Of a DNA stretch of 64,000 nucleotides, positions 34,195-45,164 are shown one piece after another. The position numbers were made by a program, and so were the translations under genes. The notes under the pieces are model-generated. The model did not search any database. It saw only the letters and a list, made by a program, of their open reading frames with translations, and was not told the DNA's origin. Numbering within the stretch: position 1 is the first letter of the stretch; each line of letters opens with the position of its first letter. This stretch comes from Microglena sp. YARC (lineage: Eukaryota > Chlorophyta > Chlorophyceae > Chlamydomonadales > Chlamydomonadaceae), in the NCBI GenBank assembly GCA_022414725.1, contig CM039467.1:14188432-14252431 (forward strand), written 5' to 3'.

Positions 34195-34384
34195 GGCCTG
34201 ATGGCGCGTGGTATTAAGGGAGCCCCATCTTACAGCGGTAAGGAACGGGCTACTACTTCACCTAGACAAAGCTACCATGGCAGTTAACAGCAACCGCGAA
34301 CACTGAGGCGCACCCGTATGGATTCGAACCCGGCATCTTCATCAAGGAGATCTGCCATTGAGCCATTTGTCGCAATGGTATTAG
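34195..34384 (-). mobile_element. tRNA-derived SINE, complete reverse copy
   Basis: Read on the minus strand: A box TGGCTCAATGG (34365-34355) and an exact B box GGTTCGAATCC (34330-34320). The body then follows as in the copy at 31525 (CAGTGTTCGCGGTTGCTGTT, CCATGGTAGCTTTGTC, CCGTTCCTTACCGC). Confidence 0.75.
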
Positions 34385-35001
34385 GCAACAGCAGTGCACA
34401 AATTGTTGTGTACTCATACAGTTATAGCTCATTGCTGGCATTTCCAGTTTGTGTCATCCTAAAACACTACCAGTCACCAAATCATCGTCTGCAAACATGG
34501 ATAAAGGCTGATAATGATTCTTTATCATTTATCTGGCCTGGACCTGCCTGGACACGTTTTTCTTCTTTCTAATTCACATGGTTGGCTCCCTGCTTCCGTG
34601 GGTATCCCACGGAGGGACTTGGCATTGGAAGACGATGAGCAGCCCAGAGGAAAAAACAGGTTGCAATCAAATCAATTATAAACTAACTATATGCATCTCC
34701 ATTATTGGGGCACCAACATCCTGCTATCACATGTTCCATAAAAAATCCTACCACACCCAATCGAGAGGTTCCTTATGAAAATCATATATATGATTGAGTG
34801 GAACCAAAACGAACCCCACTATTTTCAAGCGGAAGTATGGTTCCACCCCATTCTTAATTCACATACTTCACAACATCAGGCGTAATCCTCATATTCTGTT
34901 CCTGGCTGCCTCTCGAATAGCAGGTCTATAACAAAGTGTTTGAAGGGGCACTGAATGTACTTTCTCCCCAATAGAAACTAAACCAGCTATTCAGACTGGT
35001 A
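34385..35001. other. Intergenic, 3' side of RBR-B
   Basis: AT-rich, no gene recognised. Should contain the RBR-B 3'UTR (minus strand). Confidence 0.35.
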
Positions 35002-38000
35002 TTAATAATCCTCATCGTGTGTGAACCAGCAGTCTTCTCCCCTCCAGCACTCATGAATGGAGTTAGCGTTCCAGCACTCCTCTGGCTTAATAGGCCGTTG
35101 CCGCCCTCCTCTTCGAACTATGCGGTTACGATAACGAGTTCGGCGAGGTCCTCGGTTGATAGGGGCGACAGGAGGAGCACGCTGCCCGGCCTCTGGAGGG
35201 ATGTCAAAGAGGTCGCATTTACACCCGGTGGTCCCTGCAGGTGCAATGGAGGGTTTCTCACATCACATGTTATTGTTACGTTGTCAGAATCAGACCAGGG
35301 TTAACACAAGCCAAGCCCACAACACAACATCCTCTGATGAAAACAATAATCTACAACATGTGGTGAAGATGGGGGGAGGGCTCAGGCAACCATTCAGGGG
35401 TATGCAGAACAGCAGAAGGTAAGATCATACATTCATATGCCTCGAGGGAGGATGGAAGTATACCAGGCAAATGCAATTCACAGTCCCAAATTCGTCATCT
35501 TCATGGTACACTACACCACAACACAACACCCTCTGATAAAAACAATAATCTGCAGTATGTGGTGAACGTGGGGGGCTCTCAGCACATTTTTGGGGCTACG
35601 GGTAGCAGCTTCTAGGCAGCTCCTGTCCTTGGGACAAACCTGAAGCTAGTTAGTGCGTCTGAATGCGGACATGACAGGCATTCCAATGCAGCTGCAATCT
35701 TTGGGTTTGACCCAGTGGCTGGCTATTGGAGCTGGTGGGAAGCTGACGTCAGTGAGTGCCCCAAAAAGAAATCCCGGCTCGTAGGCAGCCACGTCGGTGA
35801 CTTCGTGTACCTTGCAGCGGGCTTTGACTTTGTCTACCTCGCAGGCAGCCACGTCAGTGACTTTGTGTACCTTGCAGCGGGCTTTGACTTTGTCTACCTC
35901 GCAGGCAGCCACGCCGGTGACTCTGTATACCTTGCAGCGGGCTTTGACTTTGTCTACCTTGCAGGCAGCCACGCCGGTGACTTTGTGTACCTTGCAGCGG
36001 GCTTGCAGCAAGCACTTACCCGCTTGCAACGATCAGCTTACGGCATTCAGGACAATGCAGAAGAGCAGTAGGTAAGATCAAATGTCTGCAGGGGGGATGG
36101 AAGTGTGGGATCCAAGAGCCATTCACAGCCCCCATGTTATCATCTCTTTGTCTGATGTCAACCATTTCAATCCTTTTTCTTCCGTCGCTGTTGCGCGGTA
36201 GTCCGAGCTCAGGTGCAATAGCGGTCTGCAAAAACAATACCCTACGGTAGCCTTCCCATCACCACCACACTATCACACCACCACAACACAACCACCATGA
36301 GTCTGGGCACCTATGTTTTTACAAACACACTCGAGTTTCGTCCAACTCTGAATGTTGAGAAAATTGTGTCAAAAGTCCCCAAGGTGGGGCTGAAACCAAG
36401 GCTGCTGTCCAATTTTCCAGCCTCGGCCTATCGCCATATATTTCGAAACTTTTACCCCACGATAGTCTTCCCACCACACCACCACAACACCACACCACAA
36501 CCACCATCAGTTGGGTCACCCATGTTTTTACAGGCCCACTTGATGAGTTTCATCCAACTCTGAATGTGGAGAAAAAAGTGTGTCAAAAGTCCCCAAGGTG
36601 GGGCTGTAAACTAGGCTGCTGTCCAATTTTCCAGCCTCAGGCTCTCAGCCTATCGCCGTCGATTTTGGAACTTTTACCCCACGGTAGCCTTGAAGGTGGG
36701 CTGCTCAACTTTTCTGAAATCAGGCTTGAGCAGCCCACCCAGCTACACAACCTTGCCTACAGAAATCTGAAATAAAAAACACGGTAGCCTTCTCTGGAGC
36801 AACCGAACGGGAAGGTTCCCTTTACCTCTAGCCCCGTTGCAAGGCGCAACAATGTTAAATTTTCAATTGTCATTTCCATGCTGGAATGCAAGGACTTACC
36901 TGTCGAGTTTGCAGGGGATATTTTTGTGTTGGTATACTGGTACTTTACTCCACACCGGTAGCAGAATTCCACCCCACAGCAGCATCGCATGTGGTTGCAT
37001 CCAACAATGCGCTCAATCTGGACACACAGAAAGAATGGTGAGGCATTCGTTCATGTATGGGGCTTTATTCGACAATAATGTATGAACTGCATGTGGTTGC
37101 AACCAACAATGTGCTCAATTTGGACAGACAGAAATAATGGTGAGGCATTCGTTCATGTATGTGGCTTTATTCGACAATGATGTATGAACTGCATGTGGTT
37201 GCAACCAACAATGTGCTCAACTTGGACAGACAGAAATAATGGTGAGGCATTCGTTCATGTATGTGGCTTTATTCGACGATGATGTATGAACTGCATGTGG
37301 TTGCAACCAACAATGTGCTCAATTTGGACAGACATAAATAATGGTGAGGCATTCGTTCATGTATGTGGCTTTATTCGACAATGATGTATGAACTGAATGT
37401 GGTTGCATCCAACAATGCGCTCAATCTGGACACAAAAAACCATGGTGAGGCATTCGTTCGTGTATTAGGCCTTTTTTTGAAGTTGTGGAAGGTATTTTTG
37501 GGAGGGAGGGAGGGAGGAGGAGAGGGGAGAGGGGAGAGGGTAGAGGGGAGAGGGAGAGGGGAGAGGGGAGGAGGGGGAGGAGGGGGAGGAGGGGCAGGAG
37601 GGGCAGGAGGGGGGGGAGGGGGAGGAGGGAGAGGAGGGGGAGAGGGAGGAGAGGAGGAGAGGAGGAGAGGGGGAGAGGGGGGGGAGGGGGAGAGGAGGAG
37701 AGGGGGGAGAGGGGGGGAGGGGGAGAGGGGGGAGAGAGGGGGAGAGAGGGGGAATGCAGAAACGCATTCCATCATTTAATATGATGTTCCGAATAAACTA
37801 TATGCATTCGTATCGAGTTATATTGGCTGTGAGAGGGGGAGGAGAGGAGGGAGAGAGGGGGAGAGAGGGTGGAAAGAGGGAGAGGGGGAGGAGGGGGGAA
37901 AGAGGGGGAAATAATTGAGAGAGTTGAGAGAGTTGAGAGAGTTGAGAGAGTTGAGAGAGTTGAGAGGGGGAAGAAGGGGGAGATGGGGAGAGGGGGAGAG

Positions 38001-41000
38001 AGGGGGAGAGGGGAGAGAGGGGGAGATGGGAGAGAGGGCGAGAGAGGGGAGAGAGGGAGAGAGGGGAGAGGGGATGGGAAGAAGGGGGGAGAGAGGGAGG
38101 GAGAGGGAGGGGGAGGGGGGGAGGGGGGAGAGGGGGGAGGGGGGAGAGAGGGGAGAGAGGGGAGAGGGGAGAGAGGGGGAGAGGGGGAGGGGGAGAGGGG
38201 AGAGGGGGAGAGGGGAGAGGGGGGAGGGGAGAGAGGGGAGAGAGGGGAGAGATGGGAGAGAAGGGGGGGAGGGAGGGAGGGAGGGAGGAGAGGGGGAGAC
38301 AGGTGAGAGAGGGGGAGAGGGAGAGAGGGAGAGAGGGGGGGGAGAGAGGGAGAGAGGGGGAGAGGGAGAGAGGGGAGAGAGGGGAGAGAGGGGAGAGAGG
38401 AGAGAGGGGAGAGAGGGGAAGAGAGGGGGGAGGGAGAGAGGAGAGAGGGAGGAGAGGGGAGAGAGGGGAGAGAGGGGAGAGGGGAGAGGGGAAGAGGGGA
38501 GAGAGGGGGAGAGGGGGGAGGGAGGAGAGAGGGGGAGAGAGGGGGAGAGAGGGGAGAGAGGGAGAGAGGGGAGAGGGGAGAGAGGGAGAGAGGGAGAGAG
38601 GGAGAGGGGAGAGAGGGGGAGAGAGGGGAGAGAGGGGAGAGAGGGGGAGAGGGGGAGAGGGGGAGAGAGGGGAGAGAGGGGAGAGAGGGGAGAGAGGAGA
38701 GAGAGGAGAGAGGGGAGAGGGGGAGGGAGGAGAGGGGGGAGAGGGGGAGAGGATGGGAGAGATGGAGAGAGGGGAGAGAGGGGAGAGAGGGGAGAGAGGG
38801 GAGAGAGGGGGAGAGAGGGAGAGAGGGGAGAGAGGGAGAGAGAGGGAGAGAGGGGAGAGGAGAGGGGGGAGAGGGGGGAGAGGGAGAGAGGGGAGAGAGA
38901 GAGAGGGGAGAGAGGGGAGAGGGGAGAGGGGGAGAGGGAGAGAAGAGAGAGAGGGAGGAGAGGGAGGAGGGAGGGAGTTGAGGAGGGATTTTGAGGGAGG
39001 GATTTTGAGGGAGGGATTTGGAGGGAGGGAGTTGGAGGGAGGGAGTTGGAGGGAGGGATTTGGAGGGAGGGAGTTGGAGGGAGGGGTTGGAGGGAGGGAG
39101 TTGGAGGAGGGGAGTTGGAGGGAGGGATTGGAGGGAGGGATCTGGAGGGAGGGAGTTGGAGGGAGGGAGTTGGAGGGGGGGAGTTGGAGGGAGGGAGTTG
39201 GAGGAGGGAGTTGGAGGGGGGAGTTGAGGAGGGAGTTGGAGGGAGTTGGAGGGAGTTGGAGGGGGGAGTTGGAGGGAGGAGTTGGAGGGAGTTGGAGGGA
39301 GTTGGAGGGAGTTGGAGGGAGTTAGAGGGGGTTGGAGGGAGTTGGAGGGAGTTGGAGGGAGTTGGAGGGAGTTGGAGGAGTTGGAGGGAGGGAGGGAGGA
39401 GTGGGAGGGAGTGGGAGGGATTGGGACAGAGGTAGGGAGGGAGTGGGACAGAGGTAGGGAGGGAATGGGACAGAGGTAGGTAGGGAGTGGGAGGGAGTGG
39501 GACAGAGGAGAAGAGAGGGGAGAGAGAGGGAGAGAGGGGGGAGAGGGGAGAGGGGGGGAGAGGGGTGAGTCGGGGTTGAGGGGCATGAGGGAGTGGAGGG
39601 AGGGGGAAGAGGGGAGAGAGGGGGGAGAGGGTAGAGGGGGTTAGGGAGAGAGGGGAGGGAGGGGGGAGGGGAGGGTGGGGAGGGAGGGAGGGAGGGAGAC
39701 TCAGACGGAAGGTATGTAGTTTACTGTGCAGATGGACCGCAGCTTTGTTGTGTATAAATGCTTACCAGAGACAGATAGACAGAGAGATAGAGAGAAAAAC
39801 TTCATAGTTGTGTAGTACAGATGATCATTTGATCATGACACCTTTTCTTAGGGCTAATAATTCATTTGACCCCGACAACGTTTCTCAGGGGGTGATAGTT
39901 CATTTGACCACGAGAATGTTTCTTAGGGGGTGATAGTTCATTTGACCACGAGAATGTTTCTTAGGGCTAATAGTTCATTTGACCACGACAATGTTTCTTA
40001 GGGCTAATAGTTCATTTGACCACGGCAATGTTTCTTTGGGCTAATAGTTCATTTGACCACGACAATGTTTCTTAGGGCTAATAGTTCATTTGACCACGAC
40101 AATGTTTCTTAGGGCTAATAGTTCATATGACCCCGACAACGTTTCTTGGGTCTAAGAGTTCATTTGACCCTGACAACGTTTCTAAGGGGGTGATAGTTCA
40201 TTTCACCACGAGAATGTTTCTTAGGGCTAATAGTTCATTTGACCCTGACAACGTTTCCTAGGGGGTGATAGTTCATTTGACCCTGACAATTTTCTGAGTG
40301 GGTGATAGTACATGGGAGTATGAGAGCAGAGTATCACTTAGTTGATGAGATAAAACAGGCAATGTGGCCAAGTCAGCGAGGCGGCAGTAGCCTTACACCA
40401 ACTAGGGGCAAAAGGTCCCAGTGAGGCAGAAGCAGCCCCAAGCCAGCTTGGCGAATGAGAGTATGAGAGCTGACTACCACTTTGTTAATGTGATAAAACA
40501 GTAATCGCTTTTCAGATATTATGCACATTAGTTGACAGGGAATCCACATTGATCAGTGTACTGCTTCACAGGCTTGACGCCTTCCAACGATCTTAGGGAC
40601 ATCGGCCCGACAAGGTGTCTAACACATTCCCTAAGGAGATGGTAGTGGTGTTGGTGGTGTTGGTGGTGTTGGTGTTGGTAGTGTGTGGTGGTGGTGGTGA
40701 TGGTGGTGTTAGTGGTGGTGGTGGTGGTGGTGGTGGTGGTGGTTTGCAAACCCTGCGTTGGCCATGTGCCAGTGGAACAGCTGCTGCTGGAGCTCTGCTT
40801 GCCGCCCTCCCTCGATCTGCTTTATGTTCTTCCAATAATATACATATAGCCTACAAGCAGGGCACTGCATAAACCAGGTAGCTGCACCACTAAGCTGATG
40901 ATGGAGTGAAAAGGTGGCATGCACGTCATGAATTAAGAACTAAGAATTCACATTGCACTTACATACAGCCTGCAAGCAGGGCACTGCTTCCACATCATTT

Positions 41001-44000
41001 CCTTGGCCATGCTCAGCACCTCAGTGTCCTCACTTGAGCGTTGGTGGGTGGGTAGCTGTTCAAACTCATCACAAGTAAGCCCCTGTCAAAGGATGGGTGT
41101 GATGGCTTTGGGCTTTTGATAGCATAACATATAGTGAATGGCTGTACGTATGCATGCTTCAAGAAGGACTGTACTGCTACATGAGGGACATTACTGCTTC
41201 AAGAGGGAATGTACTGCTTTATGAGGGACATTACTGCTTCAAGAGGGACTGTACTGCTTTATGAGGGACATTACTGCTTCAAGAGGAACTGTACTGCTTC
41301 AGGAGGGACTTTACTGCTTCAAGAGGGAATGTACTGCTTTGTGAGGGATACTACTGCTTCAAGAGGGACTGTACTGCTACAAGAGGGACATCATGCTTCA
41401 AGAGGAACTGTACTGCTTTATGAGGGACATTACTGCTTCAAGAGGAACTGTACTGCTTCAGGAGGGGCATTACTGCTTCAAGAGGGACTGTACTGCTTTA
41501 TGAGGGATATTTCTGCTTCAAGAGGGACTGTACTGCTACAAGAGGGACATCATGCTTCAAGAGGAACTGTACTGCTTTATCAGGGACATTACTGCTTCAA
41601 GAGGGACTGTACTGTGGGTGTGGGGGTAGCTGCTAAAACTCAGCACAGGAAAGTCCCTGACACGGGATATGATGGATGGCATCGGGCTTTGTCAAGCAAA
41701 ATATACATAAATCAGATGGCGGTATGCATGTCTGAAGAGATAGAATATATACATATGCCAGATGGCTGTATCCATGTTTGCAAACATAGGCTTGGGTTTA
41801 GGGTTTAGGGTTTAGGGTTTAGGGTTTAGGGTTCAATTGAAGAGGTAGCATACATACGTATACCAGATGTATGGCTGTATATACGTACATATGCATGCAT
41901 ATATACATGGTCACGGGATATCATGCACTGAGGTGGCATATATATGAGGGAGTGTAGCTTGCTCTACACAACATCATAGGCTTCTGGCATATATATGTAC
42001 CCCCACCCATGCATGTGCAACGAATCAAATCATGTTATCTGTCTCGATAACGTTGCCAGTCCCCCTTTATTGCCCGTTTCACACCAACAGCCGTTGCAAG
42101 CACAGTTGCAGGCCCCAGCTCAACAGTCCTAGCTGGCGCAGGTTCGACAGTGGTCATCAGGCCAGGTGCCAAGATCATTGATGCGGGCGCACTGAGCGCT
42201 CAGCAGACCCGGGAAAGGCTAGAGAGACTGAGGGCAGACCTTGCTGACAGATAAAGCAACATGCAAGCAAGGAGTGTAAGACGCTTCCCGCAGTAACCAG
42301 GTAACCAGGCCAGTGCACACCTTATGCCAGCCTGTAATATGGCAGGTGGGACAGAAGAGGCGATTGCACTCAAGGCACTCCGAGGGTCTGTCTCTCGCAT
42401 AGTCTTCCGAACTCATAAGCAGTGCCGAACATTCCTTAAAGGGGCAGTATACGCGCTGAGATGGGTCGATGGCACTTAGCACCTCAGCTTGGCGCAAAGC
42501 CTGGGAGCAGCAAGTGGGATGGGGGAAGGTGGGTGGGGGTGTGTCAGTTACCTATTGATATTCCCACCCCTATTGATGGATATTGATATGCTAGCTCAGG
42601 CGCCAAATAGCCATCATCAGCTTGGCGCAAAGCTTGGGAGCAGTAAGTGGGATGGGGGGAGGTGGGTGGGGGTGAGTCAGGTACCCATTGATATTCCCGC
42701 CCCATTGATGGAGATTGATAAGCTAGGGCAGCTCAGGCAACATATAGCCACCTAGACTGGATCTTAAAACGGTATTGCAGACAGATAATATAGAGTATCA
42801 TCTTCATCGTCGCCGTCGTCGTCATTATCATCATTATTATCACCATCATCATCGTGGATGTGGACAGGCTAAACTCACCTTCATGTCCTCCTCTACCGTC
42901 TCCCCCCCTTGCAACAGCACCACCACAACTTGATCTCCGATGGCACTGCTGCATGAGGGTTCTGCGCACACAAGGGGATACTTGCGTTCTGATAGCTGTG
43001 TGCGCACATGCTGGCGCATGCAGTCGCGGCATGTGTAGTGACCACAGCCAGGCATGGTGCTGCTAGATGATGGGCCTGCCATATCCCCACCGGACAGCAC
43101 ATCACAAAAATCAAATTCATCGAAGCAGATGATGCAAGGGAATCGCGCATCTGCTGTGGCCATTGGATCTTGAGTATAACAGTCGGACTTGCACTTGTTT
43201 GAGGTGCCTGAAGAGGCGCAATGCTCTGGCTGAGAGGGGGGGCTAGAATCATGAAGCTGGAAGATGCACCCTTCCTCAAAGGAAGGTTTTTCTTCTGCAT
43301 CAATCAGAATCTGATCAATAATGTCACTAATCTCAATACTGGTTAACTCCTCTGAGTCCACTTGTCCCAGTGCAATGGCAATTGCATGATCCTTTCTTGC
43401 AACCCGCTCATCACCCTCAATCTCCAGAGCCAGCGCTTGCGTTGATTGCATATCACGTGCATCTGCCTCCAGCCTGAGCAACTCATCCACTTGACGTCGC
43501 AAAGCAATTTCCTCAATGTCGACATACTCATCCTCAGCCAAGTCATCGGACCAGGCTATGGCGATGCGCTGAGAGCACAAGAAGTCCAGAGCAGATGTCC
43601 ATTCCTTGAGGAGTTGAATGGAGGATGGAATTCATTGGAAGGAACCAGAACATTTTATTTTCCAGGAATAGGATTTCCAAACCGGTTGGCAGGTTCCTCC
43701 TTGCAACCAGGGGTATTCAGGGAAGAAAATTGAAGTGATAAAGGCAGTGGGTCCTTGCAACCAGAGATATCCTGGGAAGGTAATCATGGTGAGAAAAGCA
43801 GTGTGTCCTTTCAACCTGAAATGTTCAGAAAGGAGAATGTAAGTGAGAATAGCAGAGGGACTCCCACGAAATAAAGTAGGCATGCCCAGAACATTCAGGC
43901 ACAAGTGATTACCTGCCATGCCAACTCATAAGTTGTGTAAGACCAAGATACAATATAGAAACAGGTACCAGTAGAAAGAAGCAGACTGTCCTTGTGGGAG

Positions 44001-44612
44001 CTCCAGAATACGGTAGTGCGAAGTCGTTGAGAACGTTCGGGTGAAGTAAAGTGAACTCGGGGTACCTGCTTCCTTTGAACGACTTCAGTTGAGTTGTACT
44101 TCTCGCGCAGTACAGCGATCAATGGGATACATGAAAGGCTCGACTTGACTGGTCCAATTCAAATCGCCAGAATCCCAAATCTTGCCTAATGGCGCTAAGA
44201 CTAGTCGAGCACGTCATTCGTTTCTATCGAAGTGGTTTCATTTCATTACATTGTCATCGACAGGCCATTGTCCCACAACATCCAGGTGGGGGTCTTCCAT
44301 CAAATCCTAAGAAAAAAGAAAGGCAATATTGCAGCAAGCAGGCAAGATGCCAAGATTGCAGCAAGCAAGCATTATTATTATCAGCATAGCATTGTGAGAT
44401 TGAGGGCTGGACCCCTCAACCTCACAGTTCGCCTTGATGCGTATAAATGGTATCATTGATTGATTCACCTCGATTTGAAGGCGGAGAGCAAGTCTATCAA
44501 TGGCTGAACTTGGTGGCTTCACACTCTTGTCGTCCTGAACAGCTTCGCAGAGAACCTCTCCTGCTTCATCTCGCTCGCTGAGTGATGGAAACGATCGGCA
44601 GGGTGTGTCCAT
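35002..44612 (-). CDS. RBR-B: RING1-IBR-RING2 E3 ubiquitin ligase with C-terminal CCCH finger
   Basis: Six exons (44612-44469, 43604-42879, 42500-42321, 41082-40963, 37017-36900, 35234-35002) total 1521 bp, in phase throughout: 506 aa. RING1: C205/C208, C235-x-H237, C240/C243, C261/C266. IBR: C309/C314, C332/C335, C340/C343, H349 and C354 (WHKGLTCDEF). RING2: C384/C387, the IERIVGCNHM motif with likely catalytic C397, C402, C404, C409, C412, then C434-x-C436 (CKCDLFD). In RBR ligases the RING2 Cys takes ubiquitin from E2 before transfer, so HECT-like transthiolation is expected. After a basic Arg-rich linker comes C483-x8-C492-x5-C498-x3-H502, a CCCH finger of the kind that usually binds RNA. 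Residues 70-130 are charged and helical-looking. Donors include GTGTGC after exon 3. It is the intact partner of RBR-A. Confidence 0.88.
35585..35770. mobile_element. Foldback MITE, copy in RBR-B intron 5
   Basis: GGTAGCAGCTTCTAGGCAGC begins the left arm. The right arm is eroded (GGAGCTGGTGGGAAGCTGAC). The core has GAAGCTAGTTAGTGCGTCTG, as at 2165. Confidence 0.5.
35775..36010 (+). repeat. 60-bp minisatellite, four copies
   Basis: Units of CAGGCAGCCACG(T/C)C(G/A)GTGACT, TGTGTACCTTGCAGCGGGCT and TTGACTTTGTCTACCTCG. The length is a multiple of three, so frames are open on both strands, probably by chance. Confidence 0.8.
36330..36690 (+). repeat. ~205-bp direct duplication
   Basis: TCCAACTCTGAATGT, GTGTCAAAAGTCCCCAAGGT, GGGGCTG and GCTGCTGTCCAATTTTCCAG occur in both halves (36338-36440 and 36548-36640). 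In RBR-B intron 5. Confidence 0.6.
37080..37440 (-). repeat. Four decayed acceptor-side copies of the RBR-B RING2 exon
   Basis: On the minus strand the words (C)AGATTGAGCGCATTGTTGGA or TTGAGCACATTGTTGGTTGC recur with CAACCACATGCAGTTCATAC at about 37115, 37215, 37325 and 37425. They lie upstream (in transcript sense) of the real exon at 37017, with a period of about 110 bp. Confidence 0.8.
37495..39715 (+). repeat. 2.2-kb polypurine (GGGAGA)n / (GTTGGAGGGAG)n tract
   Basis: Almost pure G and A on the plus strand, interrupted once at 37752-37840. It is mainly GGGAGAGA units to 38970, then GGGAGTTGGAG units to 39410, then mixed. It lies in RBR-B intron 4, where the transcript is pyrimidine-rich. 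Long open frames on both strands (Pro/Ser/Leu or Gly/Glu/Arg) are compositional artefacts. Confidence 0.97.
39850..40310 (+). repeat. ~37-bp minisatellite, about 12 copies
   Basis: Units of TAGTTCATTTGACCACGACA and ATGTTTCTTAGGGCTAA, in RBR-B intron 4. Confidence 0.85.
40635..40745 (+). repeat. (GGT)n / GTTGGTGGT microsatellite
   Basis: About 110 bp of GTGGTGGTGTTGGT-type sequence. The spurious poly-His and poly-Thr frames on the minus strand derive from it. Confidence 0.85.
40790..40885 (-). repeat. Decayed copy of RBR-B exon 4 donor side
   Basis: On the minus strand CAGTGCCCTGCTTGTAGGCT followed by ATATGTATAT reproduces the end of exon 4 (40963-40985), downstream of it in transcript sense. 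Confidence 0.7.
41150..41615 (-). repeat. ~19-bp minisatellite, RBR-B intron 3
   Basis: About 24 units of AAGAGGGACTGTACTGCTTC and variants. It is the reverse complement of the RBR-A intron 3 array at the same intron position. Confidence 0.85.
41794..41833 (+). repeat. Interstitial telomere-type repeat (TTTAGGG)n
   Basis: 5.7 uninterrupted GGGTTTA units, the plant-type telomere motif used by many green algae. It lies within RBR-B intron 3, so it is not a chromosome end. Confidence 0.9.
42555..42760 (-). repeat. 132-bp acceptor-derived repeat, one to two units in RBR-B
   Basis: In minus sense TGCTCCCAAGCTTTGCGCC and GATGATGGCTATTTGGCGCC occur once upstream of exon 3. Its upstream neighbour is truncated (CAATCTCCATCAATGGGGCG). 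The same unit is amplified about 13-fold in RBR-A. Confidence 0.75.
43620..43880. repeat. ~60-bp diverged repeats, RBR-B intron 1
   Basis: Three or four units with TTGCAACCAG(G/A)G(A/G)TAT, GGGAAG and TGA(T/G)A(A/G)A-GCAGTG. No gene. Confidence 0.5.
44243..44390 (+). repeat. Dispersed element E, copy 2
   Basis: Shares CGACAGGCCATTGT, GGTCTTCCATCAAATCCTAA, AGAAAGGCAATATTGCAGCA and AGCAAGCATTATTATTA with 14924-15066. It sits inside RBR-B intron 1. Confidence 0.5.
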
Positions 44613-44775
44613 TCTGTAGCCGTATCAGCCGGTATTCCCGGTATATAGGATTTTCGCCTGAAAGAGTCCGGGCGAGTCTCCGTGCGCTAACCCTTTACTC
44701 GAGGATTTTATCGGCGTAATTTTGCGCTAGCCTCGTGAGTCAAGAGCCAGTTTTTTTTTTTTTGATGCGTATGTT

Positions 44776-44930
44776 GTTACAGTCCAGGGGTAGGCCAAAT
44801 AGGCTAAAGGGAGTTGCCCACCCGAGACAGGAGGGGACAAAACAAAAAGCACTGATGAACTGAGCCCCAAACAATCGATTTACCGACGGGGACTCTAAGT
44901 TCGTGCTACAGTGAAAATGTAATTTTACGA
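44776..44930 (+). mobile_element. Dispersed element B, copy
   Basis: TTACAGTCCAGGGGTAGGCC, GATGAACTGAGCCCCAAACA, ATCGATTTACCGACGGGGAC and GTTCGTGCTACAGTGA, preceded by TATGTTG. Confidence 0.65.
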
Positions 44931-45127
44931 TGGTATATCAACGGATTTTCGTCTCAAAGGCTCGCAATAATGAAATAATCGTAAGAAGGGAATTGGTGGG
45001 GAAAAGGGGGCTTTATCATTTGACCCGTGAAATAAACGAGTCGATCTAGGATTTTGCTTAAACGTCATCTGCTGGACACTTTTTTGTTTTGATAGTCGTA
45101 GTCACTGGTTGTCAAAACACTTTGACG

Positions 45128-45164
<37 letters not shown>

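Noticed and set aside
34320..34384. tRNA gene on the minus strand
   Set aside because: A and B boxes are good, but the acceptor stem does not pair and a shared body follows, as in the other SINE copies.
37772..39586. 604-codon minus-strand open frame rich in Pro/Ser/Leu, and Gly/Glu/Arg frames on the plus strand
   Set aside because: Pure polypurine/polypyrimidine sequence seldom forms stop codons. It lies in an RBR-B intron and has no non-repetitive coding content.
41794..41833. Chromosome end
   Set aside because: Only 5.7 telomere units, inside an intact gene with sequence continuing both sides.
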